Positions 10,305-22,193 of a stretch of DNA of 64,000 bases are shown here, one piece after another. The notes under the pieces are model-generated. The model saw only the letters and a list, made by a program, of their open reading frames with translations, did no database searches and had not been told where the DNA came from. This stretch comes from Entamoeba invadens IP1. Its lineage: Eukaryota > Evosea > Mastigamoebida > Endamoebidae. The position numbers and the translations under genes are program-made. The stretch covers positions 30,508-94,507 of the forward strand of contig NW_004440193.1 of assembly GCF_000330505.1 (NCBI RefSeq), read 5' to 3'. How positions within the stretch are numbered: position 1 is the first letter of the stretch; each line of letters starts with the position of its first letter.

Positions 10305-11156
10305 ATGTCGATCAACAATTTTCACCGCCTTTGTACTCTTGCGACAGAAAATGCCCTTCAGAAAAACAGACTAACTCAGCAAGTCAAAAAGACATTTATC
10401 AACTCAAAAGGGCGGTTGTGTATAATTGACCTTACTGAAGAGAGTGAACCTAAAAACCCTCAAAAATTTCAGCAACCTGTCCATCAAAAAAATCCAGTAA
10501 AAATTGGGACAAGGCTTGAACCAGTACCAACAAAAACAATAGAACCACAAACAACTGAGGTATCAAAATACGTCTTAGAAGCATATAAAGACGACTTGAG
10601 CCTTTTTCAACAGACGTTTGGAAACTTTCCGTTTGAGACGAACACGATTAAAGGAGAGCTTCGTGTTTTTCTCAAAACATACTGCAACACCTTTTCTGAT
10701 GGATTCATCAACGTGTTCAGTGGGGTCTTTCTGGACAACTTGGTGAAGAAGGGACGGTGTGTGGAGTGCTGGGCAGACGAGTTAAAAATGAACTTGACAC
10801 ATCAAGTTCTCCTCACCGTCGCAAATTTGTTTTTGAAGTATCTTGAACCTCGGTTCAAACCTTTTGTTGATGGGATTTACTTAGTGGATTACTCTCGAGA
10901 ATTTATAAAAGCAATCAATACAAAGGGCTTCAATGCCCACGCGTTTGTGAGGAAGTTACCATATATGGCAGAGTGGTCTGTGGTGTGCGACTTCACACTC
11001 CTCAAAATATTGGCGACGTGTGGCATCGACTTAAAATTGATAATGGAAAACAAGGTCATTGGATATCAACTCTTTACATTACAACTCACTAAAACACAGC
11101 AAATATCCTTTATCGTAAATCGAATTTCAGAGTTAAAGGTTGCTTTGTGTGAGTAG
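10305..11156 (+). CDS. Unknown 283-residue protein
   Basis: Single exon from ATG at 10305 to TAG. The first ~95 residues are polar and probably disordered. From about residue 97 the protein is helical (EAYKDDLSLFQQTFGNFPF ...), with scattered Cys and Trp residues but no CxxC pair and no transmembrane segment. I recognise no domain. It stands alone in a gene-poor stretch between a MITE and the BRCT pair, and codon use looks like that of real genes (higher GC than the flanks). It may be a lineage-specific gene. Confidence 0.6.
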   Translation: MSINNFHRLCTLATENALQKNRLTQQVKKTFINSKGRLCIIDLTEESEPKNPQKFQQPVHQKNPVKIGTRLEPVPTKTIEPQTTEVSKYVLEAYKDDLSLFQQTFGNFPFETNTIKGELRVFLKTYCNTFSDGFINVFSGVFLDNLVKKGRCVECWADELKMNLTHQVLLTVANLFLKYLEPRFKPFVDGIYLVDYSREFIKAINTKGFNAHAFVRKLPYMAEWSVVCDFTLLKILATCGIDLKLIMENKVIGYQLFTLQLTKTQQISFIVNRISELKVALCE

Positions 11157-11968
11157 CTTTTGTGTTCTTTAAAATGATTTGTTGTTTAAATTCGTTTTTT
11201 ATAAAGCATTTTACAGAAGTGCCACAAAAGTTGTGCATTCTGAGCAATATGAAAACAAGTCTCTGCCCAGTCACCTACTCAGATATTCGCGACAATAAAA
11301 CTATTAAAAGAATGACAGTAAAGGTGCAAATTAAAGCGAAATTATGTCACAATTTAAAGTAATGTGACATAATATCACTTCTAGTTTTTAAAACTAGTTC
11401 TTTGAGACAATTTACTAAATGGACTTGTAATAGTAATTTGTTTGTGTATTTGTCTACTTGATAAGAATGTTAATACTTTGTTAATAAGTAGTTATAATTT
11501 TGATAAAAAAATAATTAAAAAAAACTATTTAAAAACAGAAAACATTTCTCAAAAGTGAAACATTTTAAGTATTTCCATTGGTTTGTAAGTTCGAACTAGT
11601 AGCATCGAATTGGCCAAAACATCGGGCAAATGGGTTAAATCGGAGAAAAAAAGACGATTTGATAAAAACAAAACCTAATAATGATAGTAAAAAGAACCAT
11701 TATTATACAATGTTTTATTTTGGCGACTCTTCAAAAGCCGTTTTGCTAGATGGTGAAATAGTATAAGCAAAACAAGCTATAATAAACCATATAAACCGAT
11801 TGAACTATAAACAATTAAAATATGAATTAAAGAAATGCCGAAAACAAAAATAGAGAACGACGAGATAGAAAAAGGCTGGAATAACCCTGAAAATAAATGG
11901 CAAAAATAAGTAAACTCAACGTCGAAAGGATATAAAAGTCAAGAGGAAACTTGAATTTCAATTGAGAG
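11157..11968. other. Spacer with the BRCT gene promoter
   Basis: Short ORFs here have weak coding character. The only structure seen is the promoter-like block at 11930-11944. Confidence 0.5.
11930..11944 (+). promoter_or_regulatory. TATA-like block shared by the two BRCT genes
   Basis: atataaaagtcaaga, identical at 13353-13367. In both genes it ends 24 bp before the ATG. Entamoeba leaders are only a few bases long, so a TATA element at this distance is plausible. Confidence 0.5.
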
Positions 11969-12283
11969 ATGAATACAGTGATGGAAACCGACGAGAAATG
12001 CCCTGCAACGTTTTTGCAGGACTATGTGATCTGTGTTAGCGGATACTCCAACGAAGAACGGATACTGTTGAGGAATATGATTGAGTTTTGTGGCGGATGT
12101 TATAACGAAGACATGGAGAGTCGCTCAGTGACTTACTTGTTATCTAAGAACCCAGCTAGTGATAAAACAAAACACGCGATGAGGTGGGGTGTTCCAGTCT
12201 TGACACACCAATGGCTCTTCGATTGCATGTCAGAGCGACGGCTCCTCTCAATCAACCCGTATCTGATCAATGCACGGAAATAA
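11969..12283 (+). CDS. Single-domain BRCT protein, copy 1
   Basis: 104 residues, almost all one BRCT domain: YVICVSGY (beta 1), helix 1, FCGGCYNED (conserved Gly-Gly), VTYLLSK (beta 3), WGVPVLTHQWLFDC with the diagnostic W-x3-C, then YLINARK. BRCT domains bind phosphopeptides or other BRCTs, mainly in DNA damage response and replication, but they normally occur in larger proteins or in pairs; a free single domain of this size is unusual. A close paralogue lies 1.1 kb downstream on the same strand. The pattern of identity between them is patchy (see findings). Role unknown; an adaptor or competitor for BRCT-phosphoprotein contacts is inference. Confidence 0.85.
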   Translation: MNTVMETDEKCPATFLQDYVICVSGYSNEERILLRNMIEFCGGCYNEDMESRSVTYLLSKNPASDKTKHAMRWGVPVLTHQWLFDCMSERRLLSINPYLINARK

Positions 12284-13391
12284 TGTAAACTACTTCACTG
12301 TAATTGATATGACTTGTTCTCTCTTTGTTGTCTTGTTAATTCACTTTTTTGACTTCGATTTTTCTCTTTTTTTCTTCCTCTCAAGCCGTTTCTTACCCTC
12401 CTTTGATTTTTGGTGCGTGGAATTATAAACAGGATATCATTCAAGTATACTAAAAGTATTATTAATATACTTTTGGTATCCCACAGTTTCACAATTCATA
12501 CGCTTTTTTTTAGGTGTAAAAAACTGAGTGGTGGTTTTTCCTCCATTTTGTGTTCTTGTTCTTTTAATTGAACATTAATAGTAAAAAAAGGGGTGTGAAA
12601 TAATAACTTGAGATGGGTGGGTGTAAAAATCACATTTTGACCGAGTGTTTTGTGGCTGAGGAGATATCGCAAAATAAGGAAAGAGGGAAATCTCGATCGA
12701 AACAAAAGTGAGTCGCTTACACCTATTTGACTAACAACACAAATTGCAGAGAACAAAAATAGACGAAGACGCACATACACTTTATGTAATAATCAACATG
12801 ATACAGGATTCTACAAGAAGTTGCAAAAAACACATCAACCTCATGAAAAAAACATCAAAGAAACACAAGAAAACACAAAACTCGTTGGACCAACGAACAC
12901 TTTGGCGAGTCATGACAGAGCACTATTAAACTAGACAATTTGATCAAAATAACACTTTAAAATTTTCTTAGAATTTATGGTATTAAAAAACTATATTTAA
13001 TTAATAGTTACTCATTTATATATTTAGAATAATTTTATTAATAGGAAAGTGCCTTCATCAAATGAGTTCGGAATTTTTCAATTGAATTTACATCATATGT
13101 ATCCGACAATAACACCTAAAAACAACGGAAATAACCCAAATAAAAAAGACTCCAATAACCCGAAATAGACTCCAATCACGTCCAAATAAAGAAGTCTTTA
13201 TTAAGAATAAACTGAACAATTCCCAAACAATCGGGAAGAGACGAAGATGGGTCCGGGTTATTTGGGAAAAAACACTAAAAAGTCCCGCTATTTTGGTATT
13301 GAGAGACGTTTCCAGAAATAGAAGTGGCGATAAAGGAAAACATAGAAAACACATATAAAAGTCAAGAAAAAAACTAGAAAAACACAAGAAG
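12284..13391. other. Spacer between the BRCT copies
   Basis: A 1.1 kb stretch without a convincing gene; short ORFs here start at non-ATG codons. The first 25 bp continue the 3' block shared by both BRCT genes, and the last ~40 bp hold the second promoter-like block. Confidence 0.5.
13353..13367 (+). promoter_or_regulatory. TATA-like block of BRCT copy 2
   Basis: Same 15 bases as at 11930-11944, at the same distance from its ATG. Confidence 0.5.
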
Positions 13392-13706
13392 ATGAGCATT
13401 GCGATGGAAACCGACGAAAAGAGCCCAGCTACTTTTCTACAGAACTATGTAATCTGTGTCAGCGGATACTCTGTCGATGAGAGACTCCTCCTCAAGAAGA
13501 TGATCGACTTCTGTGGCGGATATTATATGGAAGACATGGAGAGCAGCTCAGTGACTTACTTGTTATCTAAGAACCCAGCTAGTGATAAAACAAAACACGC
13601 GATGAGGTGGGGTGTTCCAGTCTTGACACACCAATGGCTCTTCGATTGCATGTATGAAAGGAGGCTGTTGTCCATTTGCCCATATCTGATCAATGCACGG
13701 AAATAA
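13392..13706 (+). CDS. Single-domain BRCT protein, copy 2
   Basis: 104 residues with the same BRCT layout as the copy at 11969-12283, including FCGGYYMED and HQWLFDC. Both begin with the near-identical ETDEK leader and end in the same YLINARK. A 108-bp stretch (13546-13653) is identical to 12123-12230, and a 49-bp stretch across the stop codon (13683-13731) is identical to 12260-12308, while the segments between differ at many third positions. Tandem duplicate; both frames are intact. Confidence 0.85.
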   Translation: MSIAMETDEKSPATFLQNYVICVSGYSVDERLLLKKMIDFCGGYYMEDMESSSVTYLLSKNPASDKTKHAMRWGVPVLTHQWLFDCMYERRLLSICPYLINARK

Positions 13707-14093
13707 TGTAAACTACTTCACTGTAATTGATGTGTTATGTTCATCTCCTTATTTTTTATTGGTCTATCTCTTTTTTTCGCCTTTACTCGAACTTCTGTTG
13801 TGATTCTTTTTCTAATGATGTAAAAGAATGTAAACAAAGTTAAACCATTCTTTATAGTAAACAACTATATCTCCACCAAATAATTCTATTGTGGTTTTTT
13901 GATAGTGTAATTGATACGGAATGAGAGTATCAAATCGTTTGAGTGTTAATTTAAATGGAAAAACATCAATTCAAAAAGCTCCAAAGTTGGTTATAAACAT
14001 AAATGTAATGTATGATATAAACAAATAGAAATATTTCATGCTGCGTATCAAACTCATAACAAGAAAAATAAAGAACAAGTGAGTAAGAACAGA
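13707..14093. other. Spacer after BRCT copy 2
   Basis: 387 bp. It begins with the last 25 bp of the shared 3' block (to 13731); beyond that it is AT-rich and I see nothing. Confidence 0.5.
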
Positions 14094-14537
14094 TCAAACT
14101 AGCCTTACCATTTCAACAGCGGGAATTCCGTTGAATTCACACCTCTCCCCAGTCAGTTCAAAGCCCACCTTGAGGTACATGGTGTGAATGTCCTCAAGCG
14201 CAGAAAGGGTCACCACACCACCTCCAAAGTTTTCGTGAATTTTCTCGCAGGTGTGAGTGATGAGTTGTTGTCCTTTTCCCTGCTTTCTGTAGTTTTTGTG
14301 GACAAGGACACGCGCGATTCTGAAGAGCTTTGGTTCTTCCTCAATCACTCTGCAGTAGCACACAATCCCATTCTCGTCCCAAGCAAAGGAGTGGTAACAC
14401 GTCTCGTCTACTTCGTCCATTGGTGGGTGACCAAGATCTTTTTCACCTTTCTCACAAAAGACGTCCTTTCGAATTGCATAGATCTGTCTCAGTTCGTCTC
14501 CAGTTAATTGCTCGAGCTGCTTGAAGTGCCACTGCAT
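14094..14537 (-). CDS. ElaA-type GNAT acetyltransferase
   Basis: 147 residues from ATG at 14537 (the frame extends upstream only through a GTG). It begins QWHFKQLEQLTGDELRQIY and continues IRKDVFC.EKG, the standard start of the ElaA branch of GNAT N-acetyltransferases. The acetyl-CoA-binding motif A is RIARVLVHKNYRKQGKGQQL (R-x-x-G-x-G), followed by YLKVGFELTGERCEFNGIP near the end, also typical of ElaA. The substrate is unknown, as for most of the family. The bacterial-type family and compact single exon would fit an old lateral acquisition, but this is inference. Confidence 0.85.
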   Translation of the reverse strand: MQWHFKQLEQLTGDELRQIYAIRKDVFCEKGEKDLGHPPMDEVDETCYHSFAWDENGIVCYCRVIEEEPKLFRIARVLVHKNYRKQGKGQQLITHTCEKIHENFGGGVVTLSALEDIHTMYLKVGFELTGERCEFNGIPAVEMVRLV

Positions 14538-15868
14538 TTTCCTTTCGAGGTCTAACACATTTTTTCGCCTTAAATATATCCATGTTCCGTTTTGTTCAAT
14601 CTCCTCTCTCTCTTTTCTGCAAAACCGAAATGCCTTTTTAAGTTTGCTTATCGTTTTTGTTTAAAAAATGATGAAATTAATCAAAAATGGAATTGGACCC
14701 TCGTATATTGGTTTATACAAACAAAATGGAAGTTTTATTCTTATTTTTTCTAAATAATAAATACAAGCATTTAAAACCCGATAATAATTATCGGGTCAAC
14801 AACATCATTTTAGTCCAAATATTAATTCATAACTTTGTTATTTGTATCAATAAAAATGCTTTTTCGTCGCATTTCTCTTTTTAATTTTTTTCATTTTATT
14901 AAAAAAAGAATCAACTTTTATTATTTTTAAATTATAATTATAATAACAGTTTTCACTTTAAATACCAGGTGATAAATATGTTTTCAATAGTACATAATAA
15001 TATAGAGACACTCATCACAATGAATAAAAATTATATGTATTTAAAAAGTTGTTTACATGACACATGAATTAAATATTTAACACTTTTTTGTTGTTCTGGT
15101 GTTTATTTACACAACTTTATTACTGGTCAATATTAAAAATTGACTATAATTTGATATAAAGTTGTTATTGTCTTGATGTACATGTTACAATCTATCGCCG
15201 ATACGTGTTGTTAATCCATTTTTAAATATTTTTTTTATAAAATGCTTGTAACTTACATTACATATACACATCAACTTATTTTAAACATTCATTCTAATTT
15301 ACATAATGTGTGTTTTTTGTACAAAATCATTTATCATATATTGTTTGGCTTGTTAAACCAAACACAATCCGTTTGTATTATAGACTCGGTATCTTAGTCT
15401 GCACGCAAAAATAACATTCAACAACTTCTTTATATCTTTGGTGTTGTCTTTCTAAAATTTTTGTGTTTGTTCTACAATTGTTTTTGTTTATTATCGATTT
15501 GATATACTGTCTAACATATTTTATTAATTATTTATCAAGACCTCTATTATTTTCAACTGTTAATGTTTTTATGTTTTTATCACACCTTATCGAAATATGA
15601 TATATATGTTAAACGTATAACACATTAAAGTATATAAAAGTTTTCGTTATAATACCATTACTTCTAATACCTTTTTATTTCTTATTAGTATTTTAAATCT
15701 CATTTAAATAACAAATACTTTTTTCTAATTTTTAACTATTTTATTATTTAACCTCTTTTTTTAATTTCAAAAACTTGTTTGTCTGTCTGTTTGTTTATAC
15801 AATTACTATTTAAAACAATAATTAATTCATCAAAAAAAGAGGTAATTTATTTAAAATTTTATCTTTTC

Positions 15869-16073
15869 TTAACACTTTAAATAACATTGAACAAAATTCA
15901 AGTGGTCTAAAAATCGGGAAATTTCGAGTTTATTAAATAAATTTCCGTTTTTTAGAGTTTATATTATGTGCATAACATTACACAAGCCAAAAAAGGAAAA
16001 TCATCAAAAATTTGATTAATATCCCTGGAAAAACAGGCCAAAACAAAAACAATGGCGTTATTTTAAGTGTTAA
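15869..16073. mobile_element. TTAA-flanked MITE, copy 2 (piggyBac-like)
   Basis: 197 bp (15873-16069) between TTAA duplications (15869-15872, 16070-16073). Inverted ends CACTTTAAATAAC and CACTTAAAATAAC differ at one position. About 16 differences, mostly substitutions, separate it from the copy at 9144-9341, in the same orientation. Confidence 0.7.
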
Positions 16074-16091
16074 GGAACTAAACTTGAATAA

Positions 16092-16121
16092 AACGATAGT
16101 TAGTAAAAATTAACTATCGTT
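16092..16121. repeat. Perfect 11-bp hairpin beside the MITE
   Basis: AACGATAGTTA and its reverse complement around an 8-nt loop. It lies 18 bp past the MITE's right TTAA; no gene is adjacent. Confidence 0.5.
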
Positions 16122-16858
16122 CGTATTGAAAAATCATCACAATTTATTATTAAGATTAGTAAAAACAATTATATTTATAGTATATTGCTTATTAATAAAA
16201 TACTATTAAGAAGCGCAAGAATAACGTACAACTGAAATAAATAAATAAATAAATATATGCGTTAGACAAACATATATATGTAGATACAAAAAAAGTGTGT
16301 TAAAACAATATTTTTATTAATAAAAAAATCAATTACTATATTATATTACGAAAACGAAGAATGTCAAATTTCAATAATAATGATAATACTTAAAATAATT
16401 AATTTTAATTTATTTGATTTGATTGAGAGTCCAACAACATTTAAAGTTATTATTAATCAATTCCACAATTCAAGAAGTTGAAAGAAACAGATTATAAATT
16501 TTGATTATTGCAATTGTGATTTAAAAGTTGGAATGACTTTCTATTTCAAGTATTCATACTAACTCAGAACTCCATTAATTATTGAATCAATGGAAATCAT
16601 TTTTTATTATAACTTTTAAATATTCAATTATAATAATAATACATACATCATTTATATTGATGAATTATGTAAATTTACAACACACAATGATTGTATTTTT
16701 AATTAAATTGAAACGCAATTAAATATTTTAATAGACAACTTAGATGTTTATAGTTTTTATACACCTCAAAAGAAATTATTAATTAATAATATAAGTATAG
16801 TAATAAAATGGTAATAACACAAATAGTTCAAAAGAATAGAAAGAGAACGACAACACAG

Positions 16859-17606
<748 letters not shown>

Positions 17607-18766
17607 TTTTTATTTCTTCTTCTTTGTCTTCTACTCGTGTTACTACTATTAGAAAAGACTGGTACTTCTATTATTTTAGTATAGTTTCTTTTTTTATAGT
17701 TGCTTCAATAATATTTAAATTTACTCAAATTGAAACTATAGTGTCGGGGTTTTTACGTAAGAGATACAAAATATGTCATTATGAAATGTTAAAAAATCTT
17801 AAAATCATTCATTTTCCAATTCAAATCAATTGATTGTGACTCTATCAAAATGAAAAAATACGGGTGTTTGTAAGTAATTGGTTTATAGTTCAATTTTGAT
17901 TTATCTTTTGATTATTTTCCTGACTATTCAGTGAATTTACACCGAATTTTTATATATTTTAAAAGAATTATAAAAAAGTATTATTTGATTGTTTTTCTAA
18001 ACAATTTATAAATGAGATAATCAGCATTCACTTCTTGATTATAATCAATACCTTTAATGGTGTATCGACGTACATTTTCAAACCAAAAGTTGATCAACAT
18101 CTTTGTTTGTATTGTTCAACAATTACTTGAGTATAAATTAAAATAATTAGCTCATAAACTATTGTAATCATGTTATTTAATATATAGTATATATATACTA
18201 TAACTTTAAACAATTTCAAAAAAATATTATATTATGTTCATGGAATTTGTCTTTTCCAATATTAATCAAAAAATTATAAAATACAAAAAAAACGAAAAGA
18301 ATCCCATGTTTTTATTTGGTAAAAAAGTAATAAAATAATGAAAACAGTAACGTGTTTATAAATAATAATTATCAATTCTATTTTAAAAATTATAGATTAT
18401 TATTATGAAATAAAATATTAAAATATGGTTTTGTTATAAAAAAAGTGTTTTTTGTGTACTTATTGTTTCCAACATAATTTGTTTAGGGTAGTATTCATTG
18501 TAAAAAACGGGAAAGTGAGTGGTTTGTTTTTAATATAAAAATGAAGTGAAACCAAACTTTTACTTTATTTCATTGGATTGTCTTTTTATTTAATATATTT
18601 TTACAGTAAAAAGGCAAAAAGCGACTTGTTGTCAGAGTTTTTCTTTAAATACTTTTTGAAAAACAAAAAATCCACACCTTATAAAGTATAGTTGTGTTAA
18701 CTATACTTTATAGTTTTCCAATTATTTAGTAAGAATCAAAAAACGAACTCGATTGAATAAAGCGCT
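17607..18766. other. 1.2 kb AT-rich spacer
   Basis: No credible gene. The only structure seen is the hairpin at 18681-18711 just before the receptor kinase. Confidence 0.55.
18681..18711. repeat. 13-bp perfect hairpin upstream of the receptor kinase
   Basis: ATAAAGTATAGTT and its reverse complement around a 5-nt loop, ending 55 bp before the ATG. It might be a promoter or protein-binding site; similar GTATAG-rich stretches occur near 26350-26440. Confidence 0.45.
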
Positions 18767-21700
18767 ATGCTGTTTCCGTTTCTTTTCTCATTAGTTTATT
18801 CCACCACCGTGTTGGTGTGTGCACCGGGGTGCTCAACGAATGTATGCACAGCAAATTACACGTGCGATTCCGTGTGTTCTCCAAATTATGAAAACGATGG
18901 GTCATGCCTCCATTGCAAATGGACAGATCCCAATGGAAATACTGCCGAGGCATACCTTCCAAGTGGTGATGAGTGCGTTTCATCGACAAATATTGTCGAG
19001 AAAACAAATTGGGCACCGACCAATGTCGACAGTTACGTTTTGAATACGCCAATCTCTTTCACTTTAGACCAAACCTCCCCAGTCGACTACGGATTTTGTT
19101 ACTCAAGGCAAAAGTACACTATATCGAAGTGGGGTTCACTGAAGTCCTCTCTTTTGACAAAGAAGTTTGTTAACGTCAAAATTGATAAAATTGGCAAATC
19201 TGAGCTGTCGGTGGACATCACTAACACACCAATAACAGAGGCAGATCCACTCTGCTTTGCTCACACTACACTTTTTGAGGAGGACGACTCTTTCAATCTC
19301 CAATTTCCTGTCGTCTCACCTTTCAAAGACTCTCAGTCGACCGGAGATGAGGAATTTCAATTCACTTTTTTTGTTTCTGTGAAGGAGGTTGAAAGTACAC
19401 AAATTACTTTAACTATCACAGAGACAGACACTTTACTGTTGAAAAACTTGTTCCATGTGAATCAAAGCATTGCAGATGAGGTGTCTAAGGACATTTCAAA
19501 AGCTTACGTCTATCCACTTCCTTTCGAATCACAAGGACAAGTCCTTTTCACGACATGCATGCCAACTGTTATGATGAAAGTGTTGACTTTCACTGTACAG
19601 TTCACCGGACCCTACTCAATCTTGTTGGACACTACTGAGAAAAACAGGTTTTCGTTGTTGGCGGAATACACCGGAGAATTGGACAGTAGTGCGAATAACG
19701 GGGAGTGTCTACAGACGTGGAATGGACTTCCAGTAGGTTCAACGTCTTCGTCTGAAAAGAATGGCGTCTCTGTGAGAATCAAAGGTGATAAAACAACAAC
19801 AAGGCACTTTGCGGTGATGTCAGAAGACTCTCGGGCACAAGTGAGTATTAAGGTGAAGGGGTTGTGTCCGAATGATTGTCATGAAAATGATGGCAATGGG
19901 AGATGTGCGCCGAGTGAGGGTGGGTGCATCTGTGAGGAGAAGTATGGAGGAGATGATTGCCATCAACTCTGTTATTACTACGGGTGGCAAGTGTCCAACA
20001 CTGATGGGTTGTGTTACTTTGGAACAAATGACTGTGACCAATATTGTCATTGTTCCAGTGGGAATTTGGTCGACCATTTATGTGTGAGTGATGCGTGTGC
20101 AAATGGGATATTAGGCCCTGGCGTTGAATGCATCTATGGGAACGAGGGATGTATGAGGAACTGCCAATGCGAAATAGGAGAGGAGTTTTCCCCTGATGGA
20201 ACGGGCCTCTGTATTCACACGTTGTGTGGAAATGGCCAAATAGATGATTTGTATAACACGGAAAATGAATTTGTGAGGAGAGAAGAAGTTTGTTTAATTG
20301 AGGCAAATTGTATCATATATAATAGTATTGTGTGAATGTGGAAGTGACATATAGTGTGATAATGGCACCAACTGTAATGCGTCGTGTATGTGTAACCCTG
20401 GATTTAAACAGAATCCGGATTCGAAAACGAATTGCATTGAAAAGGGGTTGTCGACGGGGGAAACTGTTGGTATTGTAGTTGGATGTGTTGCCTTCTTTAT
20501 CATATTAGTAGTTGTGTTCATCATTGTTTTCATCTTTGCTATGCAATTCAAAAAAGTTGACATTTCAATTTTCAAACTTCAACAACCGACATATCACTAC
20601 TACATCTCAGGAGCTAAAAATGTTGCCCCATCAAAGGAAGGAAGATACATCATTGAACCAATTGATTTGGACTATGGCAAGGAAACTGAAGCTACGGCTA
20701 TTGAAGACACTCGCTTTGAGACAATTGAAGTCAAAAATAAGAGTAAAAACAAATACATGATGATCATTATTCATACCCCAAACTGCCCGAAGTACGTATT
20801 TCACTTTGAGCCACAAGTTGCGATATTGCGTCCGAACGCGAATTACTCGATGATATCGTATATGACCCTTCATGCAACTACTAAAATACGCGATATGAAA
20901 ATCCCATTCACGTTGTGGTTTTCGAAGAATAGACAAACATTGACAGAGATTGCTTCATTGCTCAAAGACAAGGACTTTGAGAATTGGACACCAGAAGATA
21001 ATAAAAGTATCGAGCACCTTTGCAAAAATGTTGTGCGTCGACAATACAACAACTTCAGAATCACTACGGATGCAGCAAGTTCAACCCATATTGATTTGGA
21101 CGAGTTAAACATCTCGGAAAAGCCTATTGCCGAAGGTGCGATGGGTAAAGTCTTCATTGGGAATTACAGGAGTGTCCCCGTTGCTATTAAGCAGTTCAGG
21201 TGGGAGAATTTGGACGAGGCGGAAGTCCAAGAACTGAAAGATAGTGTGGTTGCTGAGTGTGAGATGATGGCGAAATTGAGGAATCCGTTTATTGCGAGTT
21301 ATATGGGGTCGGTGACCTATTTGCCACAAGTGTCAATGGTGATTCAATTCTTTGTGTTGGGGTCGTTGGGGGAATACCTCAGGTCGAATAAAGAGGACTA
21401 CGTCAAATTACCATACAAATTGAAAGTGCGAATGTTGTATGATACTTCACGTGGAATGCAATTTTTGCACGATAACAAAATTGTCCATTTGGATTTGAAG
21501 CCCGACAATTTGCTTGTGAATTCACTGGACTACAACTCAGCTTGCACCTTGAAAATCACGGACTTTGGGACATCCAGGTTCACAAAGAAAATAGCTAAAG
21601 GAGAAGACAAAGGTCTTGGAACTCCTATCTATGCAGCACCAGAGGTTTGTTCTATTTCCATTTAGTTGTGTATTGACTAAGTAATAGACGTACAAAGATA

Positions 21701-22080
21701 TTTACTCATATGCGGGGGATGTCTACTCGTTTGCGATTACAGCGTGGGAAGTCTTTTATCAGGAAGAACCATATAAGGACTTCAAGTCACTGTTTGAGAT
21801 CAAAACATTTGTCTCAGAGGGGAAACGCCTGAAAATAGACGGGACAATGCCACGATTGTATACACAACTCATCGAGAATTGCTGGAAACAAGACCACACA
21901 AAGCGACCGACATTCGACATTGTCTCGAACAATTTGGTCAAAATCGACGACGATATTTTAAAGTCGGTACAGAGCCTTGTAAACTTGGATTTGGGATATT
22001 CACAAGAGAAGATCGAGACTCTTATCAACAACAGAACACAAAGAATGCAAAAGCAACTCAACGATATTTCAAGGGACTAA
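18767..22080 (+). CDS. Cysteine-rich transmembrane receptor kinase (TMK family)
   Basis: Three exons: 18767-20287, 20355-21644, 21688-22080; introns of 67 and 43 nt with GTTTGT donors and TAG acceptors; 1067 residues in all. A signal peptide leads a long ectodomain whose second half carries EGF-like and CxC repeats (CPNDCHENDGNG, CGNGQIDD...EE/CDNGTNC across intron 1). A transmembrane helix (VGIVVGCVAFFIILVVVFII) is followed by a cytosolic tyrosine-kinase-like domain: EGAMGKVF loop, VAIK, HLDLKPDN catalytic loop, DFG, and GTPIYAAPE split by intron 2. The Entamoeba TMK family has dozens of such receptors for surface sensing and phagocytosis; ligands are mostly unknown. The catalytic loop reads HLD rather than HRD, and the glycine loop lacks its first Gly, but catalytic Lys, Asp and DFG are present, so activity is expected. 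Confidence 0.9.
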
Positions 22081-22193
22081 TTTGCCACCTTTATTTGTTT
22101 CATTGTGTTTCAACGAAATTATACAATGGTATAGTGTAACATATCAAACAACGAAAATACACCAGTTATAATAAAAAGTCCCACCCCCTATTG

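Larger units (their letters stand above)
14538..16858. other. 2.3 kb AT-rich spacer with MITE copy 2
   Basis: No convincing gene. It contains the second TTAA-flanked MITE (15873-16069) and a perfect 11-bp hairpin 22 bp beyond its right end (16092-16121). The rest is AT-rich with dense stops. Confidence 0.6.

Noticed and set aside
12744..12929. Lys/His-rich ORF between the BRCT copies
   Set aside because: Starts at a non-ATG codon; composition is that of A-rich spacer DNA.
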